Below are positions 42,131 through 54,508 of a stretch of 64,000 nt of DNA, piece by piece. The DNA comes from Pempheris klunzingeri (taxonomy: Eukaryota; Chordata; Actinopteri; Acropomatiformes; Pempheridae): assembly GCF_042242105.1 (NCBI RefSeq), contig NC_092029.1, positions 8,805,885 to 8,869,884 of the forward strand. The letters run 5' to 3'. The notes below the pieces were generated by a model. The model did no database searches. It saw nothing but the letters and a program-made list of their open reading frames with translations, and had not been told where the DNA came from. The position numbers and the translations under genes were made by a program. Numbering within the stretch: position 1 is the first letter of the stretch; each line of letters starts with the position of its first letter.

Positions 42131-42879
42131 CCCCAAGAACTCACCTCCCCCCTGAGCAGAACCTGCACAGAATACCCCAAACAACCCTTCAGGGATGAGG
42201 GAGAGTGCACAGCCACAGGGCACACACACACAGAAATATATAAACCTTATACTCCTTCATTACGATTAAATGTAAGCTCACAAGCATACACACTCCCTCA
42301 CACACACACACACAAATACTCTGGACTCGTTCATTACTCATACACTCACATCCCCAGCAGGCTCTCATCAAAGTGTTGTGTCTCTCTCACAAACACACTC
42401 ACATGTGGCACTCGGCATTAGATCAGATCTCAGCTTGCTGCTCTCAGAAGAGATGAGGAGGTCTTAGAGGACTTAGGTTGAATAGAAAACACACTGAAGA
42501 GCCTTTCCCCAATGCACCCCCATAATCCCAATCTATACACTCCCTCTGCCCCCAAACCGCCAGTGCTGGGATCCATCAGTAGTCTGAACTGTGTAGCCTC
42601 AGTGCAGTTTGTGTCTGTAAAAACTGCAGAGTGTGGTCAAAATGTCCCGTTTTGGAGCACAGTCTGCTTTTTCTTTTCTTTTTTTTCCTCACACTCACTG
42701 ATTTCTTCCAATATGACGAGCATGGTGGTGTATTTGTTGCTGTGTGTGTGTGTGTTTAAGAAACAAACAGAGTTTTATAAGACAACCCTAAAGACACACA
42801 AGGAAAGACTGAAATAAGTGGGCACGCTTACGCTGAAAACAGGAGGCAAAAACACTGTTGACAAGTTAAAATGTCTTAA

Positions 42880-43375
42880 AATGCTGATTGTTTGCAACTG
42901 AGATTTTGAATAGGAGTTGCAGTTTGAAGTTGAAGGGTTTAAATCACTTAAATGGCTGAAGCTGAAGCACTGAAAGGATTTAAACATAATTTTTGAAGTG
43001 TTACACCTGAAAGTAACAGAAGTGTAAAACAATTAAAATGTATCATTTTAACTAAGCTATGAACTGTTAGCTGAAGTGTGAAAGATGAAAGAAGCTGAAC
43101 TGTCTGTTAGTTTGCTAGTTAGTGAGGTAGTGAGTGTCAGTTGGCATGTAAGGAGTAAAAGCAGATGAAATGTCATTTGGAGTATTTGAGCTGAGGTTGA
43201 ATTGTCAGTGTATATGTAAGGACTGGAAGTAGGAAGCTGTGGTAACATTTGGAGAATAAAGCAGTGAAAGCAGCTGAATCGTCATTTAAAGAGTAAGAAA
43301 TGAAAGTAGTTGAAATGTCAGTTAAAGTACAAATCACATGAAATGTTAGTTGATGTGATGGTGTGCACTATAAAT
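42880..43375 (+). repeat. Degenerate minisatellite, about 30-40 bp period
   Basis: Diverged units recur with words of the form AAAGCAGATGAAATGTCATTTGGAG, AAAGCAGCTGAATCGTCATTTAAAG, AAAGTAGTTGAAATGTCAGTTAAAG and GAAGCTGAACTGTCTGTTAG. The unit length is irregular, so this is an old tandem array. Confidence 0.6.
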
Positions 43376-43376
43376 A

Positions 43377-43379
43377 GTG

Positions 43380-43414
<35 letters not shown>

Positions 43415-43415
43415 T
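43377..43415 (+). repeat. (GAT)n microsatellite
   Basis: About 12 GAT units directly after the degenerate minisatellite. Confidence 0.9.
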
Positions 43416-43541
43416 ATATAGACGAGCAAAGAAACTATTCACCTATCAGTTTTTCTCTCATGTCTTAGCTTGTATAGTTGTCAGTTAACGTTGGATGTGG
43501 ATAGATGGACTTATTCACCATTTTCTCTGGACAGATTTCAC

Positions 43542-43581
<40 letters not shown>

Positions 43582-43621
43582 TATGTGTGTGTGCGTGCGT
43601 GTGTGTGTGTGTGTGTGTGTG
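43542..43621 (+). repeat. (GT)n compound microsatellite
   Basis: About 80 bp of GT with GCGC/GC interruptions. CA tracts of opposite sense follow at 43759-43790 and 43870-43913. Confidence 0.9.
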
Positions 43622-43871
43622 ACAGTTTCAGGGTTAGGAGGTCTCACTGGTGCTCAGTTTAGCATTGATTTATTCTCTTTCTCCAATTTATTTCCCCTTC
43701 GCCTGATCTGCCTCTGGGAGGACAAATGGAGGAGAAACGCCAAGCACGGTAACCATCCCTCACACACACACACACACACGCACACACACACTATGCATAA
43801 ACAGTGACAAATGTTCCACAAGCCGAATTGCACACAAATTTGTATTTCTACATTGGACTGGCAAACAAACA

Positions 43872-43903
<32 letters not shown>

Positions 43904-45147
43904 CACACACACTTTAAAGCTCACGTTCTCCATTTCCAGTGTTACTGTGCTGGACCAATCAGAGGGGTGACCATTCTGTAGAGCTATAGATTCACAACAC
44001 TCCCTAAGTCCCGAGGCACCAGAGCTCCTATAAGACTTCCCATGTTGTCCCATATAACTGTCTTCAGAGAACCCATAAAGACATAAAGGGACGCTCCTAC
44101 CTCTAGGTGAGTGCTCATAATTCACCAGCAGGTATTTTTACCATGACATTGCTGTCGAGGTGCACAGATTGATCTCGTCTTCTGCTTTATAATGTCCAAC
44201 ACAAACTCCAGATAGGGAAAGCATGAGTGCAGTCATATTTCACAGGCCGCTTGCTGTCACACTCTCCTGTAATGGTTTGGTGTTGGAAGAGGAGTGTGTG
44301 GGCTCGTGGGTGCAAGCTTAACACCTTACGTCACTTCTGCTTTGGGGAGTAATAACAAACCTCTTCCTTTTCCTTCCCAAGTAGAAAAAGAGGGCGGGAG
44401 GAGGGGCAGGTAGGTCGTTAAACCCACTTGAAAGCTCAGCGCCCTGATCGATAGTCTTAGGCCAAGCAGGGATTAAAATCAGCCTAAGTCTGTTCCAATC
44501 AATACTGATGGCTAACCCTGGGGTTAAAACAGGAGTAAATCTCCATACACGTCCATTCACAAGTCTGCACTATGGCCTACAGTACAGATAAATCTACAGC
44601 TACCCATGCAAATGGACACACAATGGATAACGGTGCGAGTGTAGTCGATATGAATGAGTGCTGTATAGCGACATATCTAGTTGTATCTATGTGAATATAC
44701 AATTTGTCTAGTTAGGAGACTAGGGTAGTAAATTTAGGCTCATCGATGGGGATGAGCTGAGTGAGCACAGCCCTTATAAATGTGTTTGAGTAGATGCAGC
44801 ATGTGTATGTGTATTAAAGAGGGAGAAACAAACAGTAATGCATCTGCGGTTATACAGCAATCATGGAGAGGAAAATGACTTATAGACAGAGAGCTGACAT
44901 GCATGATTGACTGTTTCACACCCTAATGGAGGATGGACACCACTGCACGGATTGATCTTACAAGCACAGGTCTGTGTATCAATTACCAATACTGATCAAT
45001 GCAGCTACGGCCAGACATCAGCAAGGAAAAACTGTTGCATATATACGTGTTGTGATGAGCTAATTCTACCGATGCAGGAATTAATGTCTCTTTCTTATAT
45101 AATAGTTCAGGGACATATTTCTGAAAAAACAGGCCCCACCCCAGGAC

Positions 45148-45535
45148 TTTAGTATAATTGATAATGTGGACATTTTGGGAAATACCCTAATTTGCTTTTA
45201 TTGCTGAAAATTAGATATAAAGCTCAATACCCCTCTCATGTCTGTACACTGAATATGAAGCTACAGCCAGCAGCTCATTAGCTTAGCATAAAGACTAGTA
45301 ACAGGGGGAAAGTTAGCCTGGCATAAAACCACAACTTGTCATTTTTACACATGATACAGAAGATATGATTCTTAAGGTTTAGAGGTGCTGGTAGGCAGAT
45401 TTTGCTACTAACTACGCTAGCTTTTTCCAGTCTTTGTGCTAAGCTAAACTAACCGTAAAGACATAAGAGTGGTATCAATCTCATCTAACTCTTAGCAAGA
45501 AAGCTAATATTGCTAAAATGCCCTTAAATATTAAC
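45148..45535 (+). repeat. Non-autonomous DNA-transposon relic, family A, copy 3
   Basis: Contains GGACATTTTGGGAAATACCC at the left, ATATGAAGCTACAGCCAGCA, TTAGCTTAGCATAAAGACTA and TTTCCAGTCTTTGTGCTAAG, with a right end near GCTAAAATGCCCTTAA. This is the best-preserved interior of the three copies. Confidence 0.7.
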
Positions 45536-47929
45536 GGCATGCCTTACATAAACAATGATTTTCACAGTTAGTGTATATTTAAAAGACAAAGCACTGGCTG
45601 TTTTTAATACATTTTCTGTCTGAAATGTTTGCATGCCAACACCTGAACCTGAAAAACTATGACAAAAACCTGACACCCCCGTCCCAAACCCTCGAAAGCC
45701 AGTTCTCCAAAAATACAAGCACATTTTCCGCTTTTCACTCAGATGGCAATTCCAAATCACACGTTTTTTTTCCAATCCAGCGCACACTATTCACCACATT
45801 TGGCACAATCTTCATACCTAAAGTCTGTTGTGTTCATGTGGACGGCATTGTCCTTCAAAATGCTGAGGCGAGATGATCAATTGGCCACACTGATGACTCA
45901 CAGGTGCAAACACTAGTTACAAAATTGGTCAATTACAAATCAGCGCAGGGGGCCGAAGGTGAGCTCTCCTGTTTTGGAGATGAATGGATGGCAACGATGC
46001 AGAGAGATATGGAGGGAGAGGACAGTCAGGGTGACTGGAGGAAGAGGGGAAGGATGCCGAAAAAAAGAAAAGGAGGACGAGGGAGTTGCATCTTGGATGA
46101 GCTCTGGGCCACTTGAGTTGACCATGTTGTCACCGTTTTTGAGAGTGAAGCTGGGCACTTGATTGTCAATTGCATTATTTGTACTTTTAAAGCGAAAATA
46201 TGCAAATGAGCTACTCTCTACACACTGTGATATTTCACTCTTGTACTGCTCATAGGCCTACAGACAGATCTAGATTATTGTACTTTGTAAAGTGTTGTAT
46301 TTAACAAGTATGTATTTAACATAATGTTGAGATTTGGGGAGCTGGGTATTTTTACTTGTGCCCGTGAAAACGTGATAATTCTACATTTGTTTTTGTGGTA
46401 GTGAAATGTATACATCAAGATTAATTTAAAAAGCCTTTAAAAGTTAAAACAGATTTTTTTATGTACTATTTTATGTCTTGATTAAGTTTGTTTCTTTCAT
46501 GACCACAGTTAGAGATGGTTAAAATTCATCATTTTAGGTATTCATTTCAGATGGAGAGGAAATATAACAATGTCTTTTCCAAACCAAGAATCTGCATTTT
46601 TTTTAACAATGCGATCTACGTTGTGTTTGTTTTTTTTACATGAACCACACTTTGTGCTGTTTTGCTTGTCCGTCCCTTCACCAGAGAATCCCAGCTGTCC
46701 CCCCGTCACACTGCGTCCTCCATCTCTCCTGCAAGCTGGGGGGCAGGGCGTGTGGAGACCTATTCAACCAACCTCTTACTTTTGTGTCGCCTTTTTAAAC
46801 ACACTCCCAAACACACAGACCCCCATCCTCCACTGCAATGTGCAGCACCCACAGCAGGCCCAAATTCAAAAGCTGGAGTCTGGACAAAGTAAGCAAAGTA
46901 AAGTCTGCTCTCCGGAATTTATAAGGACACTAAAATAGCAGTTTTCACCTTGTTGCCTGCTAAAATGTACAGAGTGAAAAGTGAAAGACACCAACAAAAA
47001 GTGCTTGTACTTTTGCACATCTCATTACTCTTAGTTAAAAGGCAGCTCACCCCATTTATAATTAATCCCAGTGACCTTACCCAAATATTATTTCATGTAC
47101 TGAAATGAATTCCAATGCTTCCAAGTCTGTCTTTAACCTTTTTTAAGGTGAAGATCAAGGTCAAAGTCGTACCTAATAGTGCAGCAAGAAGCTTGACTTC
47201 AACCACAACTGCATTTAAAGACCCCTGAAACTGAGCCAGGATGTATGTACAGGGATGTGGACAGGGATCGAACCAAGGTGGATAGGAGAAAGACCTCAGG
47301 GAGCAATAACGGTTGTTCTCAATGTGGTAATCTTATCTAAACTAATCTGTGTCTTCTTCCCTTCATTGTTTTTTTTTTTTTTAATCTCAAACACACAGTA
47401 TCTCTCATTCTCTCTTTTTATTCTTTTTGTTCAACTGTCTTCTCTAAATGTATTTTTAATTAGCAATGACAGTTTCATGGAATCATGATTTTCAGGGTCC
47501 AGCCCACCCATATTTACGTGTCTCTAGTCACCATGATACAGATTTGTTCAAGTTCATTACAGTGTCGCTCAGCATGTGGAATTTGTGTGACTCCTAATGA
47601 ACATACACAAAAACTAATTCACCTTCAAGTCAAAGCAGTGAAAAAGGCCTATATGAGGCTGCCAAAAGGAAATGTGTCTGTTGCAGAGTATTATATATAT
47701 TCAGGGCCATTCTCCTATGTGTTATTTGCTTATATGATCAGAAAATGAATAACTATATAAGTCTTTCTCTCGTTATATGAGTGGCAGATCCACAAAGGTG
47801 AAGGAATGAAGGCAAACATTGCCTTTGTGAGGGAACACTGCGTTATACGCTTTTTTTTCCATGCATATCAAATGTGTTTCGGCAATTGGTAAGCATAATT
47901 CAGGGTGGAGGAAAAACAGAGGAGCTACT

Positions 47930-48210
47930 CTTGGAGGCAACCTAGCCAATTAATTTGCAGCTCAGATCTCAAAGCCTCACTGGAGAGGTGCTAGGCTACA
48001 TACCACTAAGCTAATTTGTGTAGCAGGTCTGTATTAAATATATGCATGAGGCTAATTCAGTTAGTGTCGTAGCCCTGTAGCTGTGGTGAGTGCGGCGCTA
48101 GCTCCCATTAGCGATGTTTCTGCCTCCAGTGGAAATCAACAGAAGTCGAGGCAGACGCCGCTTTTTTGCATAAAGCAAACAAAATTAAATTTGCTTCGCT
48201 AAATCAAAGT
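47930..48210. promoter_or_regulatory. Candidate conserved non-coding element 3
   Basis: The block contains GCCAATTAATTTGCAGC, AAGCTAATTTGTG, TATGCATGAGGCTAATTCAG, CCCATTAGCGATG, TTTTTTGCATAAAGC and AAATTAAATTTGC. This dense mix of TAAT and octamer-like words lies in repeat-poor DNA between low-complexity tracts. Enhancer function is inferred. Confidence 0.35.
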
Positions 48211-48224
48211 GTAGAGCCAAATGT

Positions 48225-48345
48225 GGGTATCTCTCTCTCTCTTTCTCTCTCCCTTGCTGTCTCTCCCTCTCTGTATGTATGTCTCCTTCTCTCTCTGAGG
48301 GATAAATTACTTCAGAATCATAAAAAAGTAAAAAAAAAAATTACT
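48225..48345 (+). repeat. (CT)n-rich tract
   Basis: Polypyrimidine low-complexity sequence followed by an A-run. A (GA)n tract lies nearby at about 48938-48968. Confidence 0.7.
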
Positions 48346-48936
48346 GAGAGAGAGGAAAAGAGAGATTTTAGTCAATTGGGATTCCCCCTCCCAAACAATC
48401 CTGCTTACTGCGATGTCGGCTTATGTGTCTCTGGTGTGTTTTGAGTGTTTCTCTGATTTTTGTCAGTCGGTGCATGTTTCCCTACATGCATTTACAGTAT
48501 TTTGGTGTTTCTATCAACCAGATCTCACAGGAAAATTCACACTTATTTGTACAAAAATAAATGTCCTGTTTTATGTCTGATGTGTACAAAAACAGAGGCT
48601 GACTGTGTGGGCCCAGCCAGGGTGTCTTTTTTAGTTTTATGCAAGTGAAACCAAAACCTTACCCAGACTTACCAAAAATAACTAATTCAATCTATTTTTA
48701 ACCTTCAACTTCGAATTTGACTTATAACCAAGAGAATATGCTATATCATTTCAGTCTTGTTTGGTCCTGAAGGTGTTAAAATTAGAGGTGATGGATGCTT
48801 GAATATAAAATATAATCATGAAGCATGAGGGGACTTTATTTATTTTGTGTATTTTTGTATTGTGAGACACCAGTGCCAGGGATTGTGTGTGTTAAAAGAA
48901 CAGAAAGAGAGTATATGTGAGTACATGTGTGTGTGC

Positions 48937-48976
<40 letters not shown>

Positions 48977-49084
48977 AAGAGCTCCTTGCAGTATACCGCA
49001 GAGCTAGTCTGTAAAAAAAAAAAGGGCCGCTTGGCTGTTCCTATTGAACTTGACCTGCGGGCCAGATCAATGTATGTGTGTGTC

Positions 49085-49131
49085 TGTTTATGTGTGTGAG
49101 AGACAACCCCTGTGTGTGTGTGTGGGTGGGT

Positions 49132-49169
<38 letters not shown>

Positions 49170-49170
49170 G
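49085..49170 (+). repeat. (GT)n microsatellite
   Basis: GT repeats with GGGT interruptions. Confidence 0.85.
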
Positions 49171-49254
49171 TGCGTGTCCACAGGCGGGAGTGCGCGCTGC
49201 CAGATCAATGTGTCTCTGTGTGCCACGGAATGAGAGAGCACACTGATTACCCAG

Positions 49255-49420
49255 GGGTGGTGGGAGGGAGGGAGGGAGGGGAGGAGGAGGAGGAGGAGGA
49301 GGGTGAGGGAGGTGGGAGGGATGAGAGGATGGAGGAGGAGGAGGAGGAGGATGATACAGAGGGGAAGGAGGAAGGGAGGAAGGGAGGAGGATGGGGGGGT
49401 GGTGGTGGTGATGAGATTGA
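49255..49420 (+). repeat. Polypurine (GGA)n tract
   Basis: About 165 bp almost free of pyrimidines, with many GGAGGA units, producing a spurious poly-Glu/Gly frame. Long purine mirror-like tracts can form triplex DNA. Confidence 0.85.
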
Positions 49421-49454
49421 GCAGAGGACAGAGCTGAGACCAGGATCAGGAGAG

Positions 49455-49620
49455 AAGCTCAGATCATTTCATTTTCATTTTCCCTTCATTTCACTGCGAG
49501 CGGAGCCGTGTGTCAGGGCATTCCACATGGATGCGGTGCCAAAATTTAGATCCATGGGCAGATGGCATAGATCAGTCGGGAAATAGCAACACAATCTGAA
49601 TGGAATGGGATGGCTGGGGG
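49455..49620. promoter_or_regulatory. Candidate conserved non-coding element 4
   Basis: High-complexity block right after the purine tract, with TCATTTTCATTTTCCCTTC, CATTCCACATGGATGCGG and ATTTAGATCCATGGGCAGAT. There is no real gene signature. Assignment as regulatory DNA is by appearance and position only. Confidence 0.25.
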
Positions 49621-50209
49621 TCAGTGATCCATGCTCCTTTCTCTCCTTTTTTTCCTCCCTTCCCTCTCTTTCCTGTAAGGCATGTGAACATTCATAAACC
49701 CCAAACTCACACGACCAGAGAGATGTGCTTTGAGTTTACAAGGTAGACATAAAACCTCGCCAACATCAAGGCTACTGACAGTATTTCTTTATGTGTGTAT
49801 CAAGACGTTTGCTGCTGGTGTCCTCGCCCGTGTCTCTTGTCTTGTTTTTGATGTTTTCATCGTTAAGAGTATGAAGGACTGTGGCCCAATCCTCTGCTCT
49901 GCGGGGGCTCCTCTCATCTCTCCCGCTCAGTGCAGTTCCCTTCACTAGCAGCTCTGTTTGCAAACCCCTGCCTGTGTCCAATCAGCACGTAGCCAGTGTA
50001 AAGTGTATCTGTGTGTGTAAGAGAGGGAGAGAAGGGGTCTTGAGTGGAGGTATGAAGTGTTCTGCCTTCTTTTGGAAGGGCTACATTTCATCTGTGAAGC
50101 ATTTTGTATTTTAAATACAGTCCAAAGAATTGAACCCCACATCCCACATGTGTAAGAATTTAAAATTGTATGTTTTTGTGTATGTGTGTGTGTGTATGCT
50201 TGAAGGAGC

Positions 50210-50510
50210 CCGGGGGACAATTGAAAAACCAAAGCCAATTCCTCAACTTGTGGGAGAAAATTAATTCCCAGATTTTGTGTTTAATTAAAGGTGCAGTGTG
50301 AAAGAGAACAGAGGCTTTCACACCAAACATTCGAGTGTGACATTGCGCAGGACAAGGCCGTTATTTTCAATGACGAGTGGGGCTCTCATGAGCATCTGTG
50401 CCAGCCATAGAGACACAGTGCCATCATTTTTCAGCCACATTGATCTTCAGAATACGCTGCCCTTCATGATCGCACCCAATGCTATTCCAGTATTGACAAG
50501 TGGTGAAACG
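50210..50510. promoter_or_regulatory. Candidate conserved non-coding element 5
   Basis: Repeat-free block with GGACAATTGAAAAACC (SOX-like), AAAATTAATTCCC, GTTTAATTAAAGG and CATTGATCTTCAG. Composition is balanced and no protein match is recognised. Confidence 0.35.
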
Positions 50511-50912
50511 CAGGGTTGGTTTTACAGATGAGAGCATTAGAGGGGAGGAATCCTTAAAGTTACTTGCCTCTACTCTCTATTCTTATTCTTAACATATTAC
50601 ACATTCAGGGTGGCTTTTGAAGCATTTCAAATCCTGCAGTTCTCTCCATCTGTCAGATGACTGACCAAAGTTGAGTCATGTTTTTTAAATGTGATCTATC
50701 ACCGAACAGAGCTGCTAAGTTTGGCCTGACAAAACCACCTCAATGGCTAATGACCATGAGCTCAAAATAAGCCCGACAGCCAATAAAACAAGCCCAAACA
50801 AGCAGCCTAGCAACTGCTAAATTTGCTGCTTTTAAAGTCCAACAGCATTGCTATCAATGTCAAATGTATCTAAAAGGTCTGTTTCACCTAGCTCATAAAA
50901 TGGCCATGTAAT

Positions 50913-50913
<1 letters not shown>

Positions 50914-50985
<72 letters not shown>
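50914..50985 (+). repeat. (GATA)n microsatellite
   Basis: About 18 perfect GATA/TAGA units. Confidence 0.95.
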
Positions 50986-51203
50986 TGCATCGTATCCTAT
51001 CGAATTGCATTGTGCTGAATCAAACTGTGTTGAATCACACCTCACTGCAACAAGGGTGACTGGTATCGTATCGCATTGGTGGTATTGATGGACTTTCTAA
51101 AATGGCCATGATTATTTTCCAGTAGAGACCAATGAGATCATGTTGATGTCCACATGAAGAAGTCTGTCCATGTTGATACTGTTGCTTCCACATGTGTACG
51201 CGC

Positions 51204-51228
51204 GTGTGTGTGTGTGTGTGTGTGTGAT

Positions 51229-51264
<36 letters not shown>
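51204..51264. repeat. (GT)n/(CA)n inverted repeat
   Basis: A (GT)n arm (51204-51227) is followed by a 3-base spacer (TAT) and a (CA)n arm (51231-51264). The 24-bp arms are exactly complementary, so the locus can fold into a hairpin or cruciform. Confidence 0.9.
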
Positions 51265-51266
<2 letters not shown>

Positions 51267-51739
51267 CTGCCTCTAACCCCTGTCTGTGCAGCTCTACCTC
51301 GGGAGGAAAATGAATTGGAGAGTTGACCCTACCTGACACAAGGCAAGGACCATTGATTTTTATTGAAACTTAAGCCATCGATACTGAAATTGCTTTTGAT
51401 TCACGGTGTATCTGCGTCCGTGTGTTTGTCTGCCTTGTGAACAGCACAGTCTGGGTTTGATAGTCATTTCAGTCATCTTCTTGACATAATTTGAATTGCA
51501 GCACACCTATTTGCAAATAAATCCCATACCTCAAAAATGACTAGAGACATCATTTCAGTTCATACAAATTGATATCAAATACTTACAAAATAAAACTGGC
51601 CTGGATTCCAGTGAAAAAGATATTATGCTGAAAGAAAAATTAATGAAATTTGACTTTCATCAAACAACGTAATGTTTAATTATGAGGTTTGTAAAATATT
51701 AATTCATTCTTTCTTTCATATTTAATATTAAAATAATTT

Positions 51740-52160
51740 TTTAAAGGGGAAATATTATGAAAATTGCCTTTTTAAACATCTTAAAATAATTTGTCACCTG
51801 TGTGTCTAGAGACCTTTAAACTATGTGAAAAGATAATCCTCTCTCTTTTTCCTCCTGCTCCATGTTTTAGTAAATGTAAAAACGAGTGTTTTCATGCACC
51901 AACGTTTAGATTTGTCCCCGTTTGTGATGTCACACACAGGGATCTGTTGATCGAGCGCTGAAGGGCTGAAACAGATCTCGTCCACTGAAAACCTGAATCC
52001 TGTTCACGTCCACCATTGCTAAACACCCACAGCAACAGCATAACATGACTGTTCTATGTGTGTGTGAGACCATTTTACACAGGCCTGCTTTCTTAACGAC
52101 AGCCATTAACGCTACAAGCTGAAGGATGTATCGATACCGACTGTCCATCACTACTTCAGA
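51740..52160 (+). repeat. Possible transposon relic
   Basis: The block starting AAAGGGGAAATATTATGAAA with TTTGTGATGTCACACACAGG has the feel of a dispersed fish repeat. I cannot name it, and no second copy is in the window. Confidence 0.3.
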
Positions 52161-52769
52161 CTTGGAAGTTGTAAGATTATGTTGTTTTGCTGTTTATTTG
52201 GCAGGTTAGTCTTTTGAATTTGACGTCACCATGTTTTTTTTTTTTTTCAGCCAATGTGGCAGAAATCTTCGAAATGAAAATAGGAATATTTACAAATCCA
52301 CAGCATCGATTGAATTCCATCTGCCGATGAAGAACATGTGATACAATTGAAGGCTCGAGAACAAAATCAAAACTTAATGTGCCAAAGGGTGATATTGTTT
52401 TGTTATAAAATTCAAGCAAATGTTGTGACGTGTGGATTAAGGTCGACAGCATTTTCTGCATTTGTTTATTAATTATCTTGCTGCTAAACACTTGATTAGA
52501 TCATTTAAACTTGAGGTATGTAAGATATGATAGCGTGACACGATTGATGGGATTTGTCCGTAGATACCGTGGCTCAGTGTTGATTTATGTGTGTGCTCTT
52601 CATTGCACGAGTTGAAACACTTCCAAAGTGAGACTGCATGATGTCACTCATGTCAATCATTTTAGAGGACAAAAGAAGTAAAAGAAACCGATCCAATATT
52701 TTAAGTACAAGTTCAGAGAAAACTCCTTAAAGAACACAAATTTGTGATTAAACTTTGTTTGTCCTATTA

Positions 52770-52850
52770 ATTATCCTGTGACCCCTCCCATTTATCTTCC
52801 CCCACCTTAAAAGAGTCCCGACCCCGAGGGTGGGAACCACTAACTGAAAT
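52770..52850 (+). repeat. Short dispersed repeat fragment
   Basis: ATCCTGTGACCCCTCCCATT ... GAGGGTGGGAACCACTAA is related to 28555-28610 in faxc intron 5. It is a small relic of a common element. Confidence 0.45.
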
Positions 52851-53499
52851 ACTATCATTTAAACTTGATTAAATGAAAATCAGATTCTGCCCCTTTCAAG
52901 AGTGGAGAGTTTGTGATCGCCATACAAACACATGCAGAGGCATCAGCGCAAAGACACAATAACAACAGACACCAATACTTTTACGTAAAATAATACTACT
53001 TACCGTTAGACACACACTGTCAGCTGATGTACTTAGCATTTCTCTCTCTCACACACACACACAAGACTGATGAAATCCAGTGCAGAGAGGCTGTGGTGGT
53101 GCATATTGATTCCCAGCCAAGAGCTCCCTGCTGGGCTTAGCTTGATCCCGATGTGCCCCTGGATGGCTTTGCAACTCTGGAGACCAACTCTGTGGTTAAC
53201 CTGCGACATACAGTATATCCACACATGCATATAAATACACACAAACACACATTTCCCACAGAGCCCTGCAAAGCTTCAGCCCTCGTATGTTTCATGAGTC
53301 TGAATTTGGCTTTTAGCACACAGCCACAATTCACTGTCATCAGAGAACAAAGCACAGCAACCTGTGTGTGTGCGTGTTGTGCATCCACACTCGTACTGTA
53401 TTTGAGCAGAGTGTGTGTGAAGCTGTCACTGGTGCTCGTAGCTGCGACTCTTTCCCTCTCTAACACATGCTGATAGACACTCATATTTCCTGTGGTAAC

Positions 53500-53650
53500 A
53501 AGCGTGAAAATGGCCCCATAAATCCAAAGTGGTTTTACAGAGACCACATCAGCTAAAGAAGATGTATTATGTAAATAAAACAACACGCCATCAGTAATGC
53601 TGGGCCACCAGATCATAATGACTCAGCGGGAGACTTTTAGTGGAATACGG
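53500..53650. promoter_or_regulatory. Candidate conserved non-coding element 6
   Basis: Repeat-free block with GCCCCATAAATCC, GATGTATTATGTAAATAAAA, CCATCAGTAATGC and AGATCATAATGACTCAG (AP-1-like TGACTCA). Coding is unlikely. Regulatory status is inferred. Confidence 0.3.
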
Positions 53651-54029
53651 CAACAGTTCGATTAGGTGTGTTATCGCGTGTGTGTGTGTGTGCCCACACG
53701 CAGACACACTCCTCAGCTACATAATTTGATATTTCATCATAAGTCTCTACCCCAGCGTGGTGTGGCTCTTTGCAGGCTGCCATGGTCCAACGATCTGTCA
53801 GCAGAGCACAGGGAAGGCAGGGCCAATCCACTTCCTTGGTGTCACGCACAAACACACACACACACACCAGTCATACTGTGTATTAAAGGTGAAGGAGCGA
53901 GGAAAGGTGTGTTTGTGCGTGTGTGTGTGAAAGCTTGCATACAAACATAAAATGGACACACGTGCACGACCTGGTGCTCAGTGTGTACTACAGTGGTACT
54001 TTGATACACAAACATAACTGAGACTCACA

Positions 54030-54039
54030 TATTCAGTCA

Positions 54040-54072
<33 letters not shown>

Positions 54073-54468
54073 CCTAACAGCTCGCCTCGCTCCGACCCGT
54101 GATGGATTGGCTGCACTCCTGCCGTGACAGACGAGCGATGGATGGAGAGCTGAGAAGATGAAGGGAAGAAAGGGACAGAGGGGGGGATAGCGTGCGTGTG
54201 CGTGCGTGTGTGTGTGTGTGCGTGAGTGAGTGAGTGTGTGTGTGTGTGTGTGTGTGTGAGGCCGTGTCAGAGGAGAGAAAAGAGCTGAGTGCAGTGGTCT
54301 TGGTGCCAGGGAGGATCTTACATGGGGCCAAGCAGATCATTTCCTCCTCGGCAGCACGTGTCATTTCCGCTAAACAAACGGCCCTTCTGTGAAAGGAGAG
54401 AGGCTGGAGGCCTGCCCTGTCAGTCTCTCCGTCTCTCCTCGCCTCTCCCTCTGTCCGCCTTCATCTCC

Positions 54469-54505
<37 letters not shown>
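54030..54505 (+). repeat. Cluster of CA/GT microsatellites
   Basis: (CA)n at about 54043-54070, (GT)n at about 54192-54260 and (GT)n at about 54474-54505, separated by non-repetitive DNA. Open frames here are repeat artefacts. Confidence 0.85.

Positions 54506-54508
<3 letters not shown>

Noticed and set aside
43377-43913. Possible CRISPR-like or regularly spaced repeats
   Set aside because: They are ordinary GAT, GT and CA microsatellites in a vertebrate genome, without unique spacers.
46570-46938. 122-aa open frame in the desert
   Set aside because: No domain, no splice context, and composition typical of chance frames.
49170-49586. 138-aa Glu/Gly-rich frame
   Set aside because: It is a translation of the (GGA)n polypurine tract.
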